NCBI GenBank assembly: GCA_902527545.1
Contig: CABZPR010000005.1
Span: 33,656 to 97,655 of the forward strand
Direction: 5' to 3'
From: an uncultured Alphaproteobacteria bacterium
GTDB lineage: Bacteria > Pseudomonadota > Alphaproteobacteria > HIMB59
Length of the DNA stretch: 64,000 bases
Made by a program: the position numbers and the translations under genes. Below are positions 63,386-64,000 of the stretch, piece after piece (within the stretch, counting starts at the first letter, position 1; the number at the start of each line of letters is the position of its first letter). A model generated the notes under the pieces. That model was given only the letters and a program-made list of their open reading frames with translations. It was not told the origin of the DNA and did no database searches.

Positions 63386-64000
63386 TTATTCAAAATATTT
63401 ATAAGCGAGAATGTGTTTTTCATTAACTTTATCTATTGATAAATTATCTTTCGCATATGATATGCAATTTTGAGACATTTGATTTAATTCATCTTTTGAT
63501 AGTTTACTAAATTGATTAAATATTAGTGATAAGTTTTCTGAGTCTTTTTTTCTGCAGATAAATCCATTTTTACCATTGTTTACTAACTCTCTACAGCCTC
63601 TTTGAAATGTTGTTATTATCGGCACACCTGATGCAAGTGACTCAATCAAAACCTTTGGCACTCCCTCGCCATAATAAGTTGGTAATACAATAACAGATGC
63701 AATTTCAAATATCTTCTTCATACTATCTTGATGATCAAGATAAATAATATTTTCATCTATATTATCAATATACGTGATAAAATTCTTTTTTATTTTCCAC
63801 TTTAATTCATCATTTATAAATTTACCAACAATTAAAAATTCAAAATCTTCTTTATTAATACAAAATTTTTCATTGAATTTTATTGCACCTTCAATGAAAT
63901 TCATTATCCCTTTTTCTTTAATAAGTCTACTTGCATAAACAAATCTTTTTTTATTTGATGAGGGTTTATTATTAAAAATTTCATAATAGTAATTAATTTC
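63386..64000 (-). CDS. GT4-family glycosyltransferase, partial (5' end beyond the window)
   Basis: C-terminal part of a group 1 glycosyltransferase. Upstream of the first internal Met the frame stays open to the window edge and includes RFVYASRLIKEKGI, the nucleotide-sugar-binding start of the C domain, so the gene is truncated by the window. EGVPKVLIESLASGVPIITT is the E-x7-E signature, with the donor-binding acid pair. The acceptor is unknown; the neighbours suggest a surface polysaccharide. Confidence 0.9.
   Translation of the reverse strand, partial: EINYYYEIFNNKPSSNKKRFVYASRLIKEKGIMNFIEGAIKFNEKFCINKEDFEFLIVGKFINDELKWKIKKNFITYIDNIDENIIYLDHQDSMKKIFEIASVIVLPTYYGEGVPKVLIESLASGVPIITTFQRGCRELVNNGKNGFICRKKDSENLSLIFNQFSKLSKDELNQMSQNCISYAKDNLSIDKVNEKHILAYKYFE

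Overview
The window is a gene-dense, strongly AT-rich chromosomal segment from what looks like a free-living marine alphaproteobacterium with a streamlined genome (SAR11-like, or the HIMB59/AEGEAN-169 type; the exact lineage is inferred, not shown). Supporting signs are an Irr-type Fur regulator (an alphaproteobacterial family), a DmdA-type DMSP demethylase, a glycine-betaine ABC importer, a CIRCE-controlled groESL, very short intergenic gaps, many 1-50 nt gene overlaps and several convergent overlaps. I saw no rRNA, tRNA, CRISPR array, insertion sequence, integrase or phage gene.

Layout. 1-4.5 kb (minus): unknown partial gene, proA, proB, obgE, rpmA, rplU. 4.5-7.9 kb: zinc locus, with zur-like, znuB and znuC on minus and znuA on plus, diverging from a double Zur-box; ZnuA carries a perfect 81-bp tandem repeat coding for a His/Asp/Glu-rich metal-binding stretch. 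8.2-9.8 kb: Irr-like regulator and a periplasmic ferric-iron binding protein. 9.9-14.1 kb: compact folate operon pabB-pabA-pabC-folP-folB-folK. 14.0-19.4 kb (mainly minus): trpF, katG, an aquaporin, an omega-aminotransferase with a structured leader, and a 27-residue membrane peptide. 19.6-30.9 kb (plus): CinA/PncC amidohydrolase, Pif1-like helicase, AlaX-type editing protein, DMT exporter, ABC-2 exporter, cryptochrome-like FAD protein, GMC (choline dehydrogenase-like) oxidoreductase, SH3 and SOUL proteins, glnK-amtB.

30.9-41.1 kb (minus) is the most interesting block: proV, proX, proW, a YeiH-family exporter, dmdA, an MFS transporter, RidA, then an overlapping pair made of a gamma-butyrobetaine-hydroxylase-like 2OG/Fe dioxygenase and an HD-domain protein. 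This pair resembles TmpA/TmpB, the oxygenases that turn 2-trimethylaminoethylphosphonate into glycine betaine plus phosphate. Read together, the block looks like an island for importing and breaking down methylated onium compounds (betaine, DMSP and possibly a phosphonate analogue). The divergent end holds cysE and glutathione peroxidase lies at the far end.

41.2-53.3 kb: small mixed operons (GNAT, SbmA-like transporter, CBS protein, rmlA, sbcB, a PTP-like phosphatase with a tiny Zn-ribbon-like protein, tal, bioY, Tat-exported MsrB, a 27-residue Lys/Arg-rich peptide, MFS and DMT transporters, Nudix hydrolase, Leu/Glu-type dehydrogenase, CDP-alcohol phosphotransferase). 53.3-57.7 kb: CcdA, TVP38, a methyltransferase and a fused FAD-oxidoreductase/SelD. 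57.9-61.1 kb: CIRCE-groES-groEL-terminator-mscS. 61.1-64 kb: surface-polysaccharide genes (WecA-like transferase, frameshifted O-antigen ligase-like protein, partial GT4 glycosyltransferase).

Seven genes below about 60 codons were read directly from the bases; most are small membrane, metal-ligand or basic proteins placed inside otherwise tight operons.
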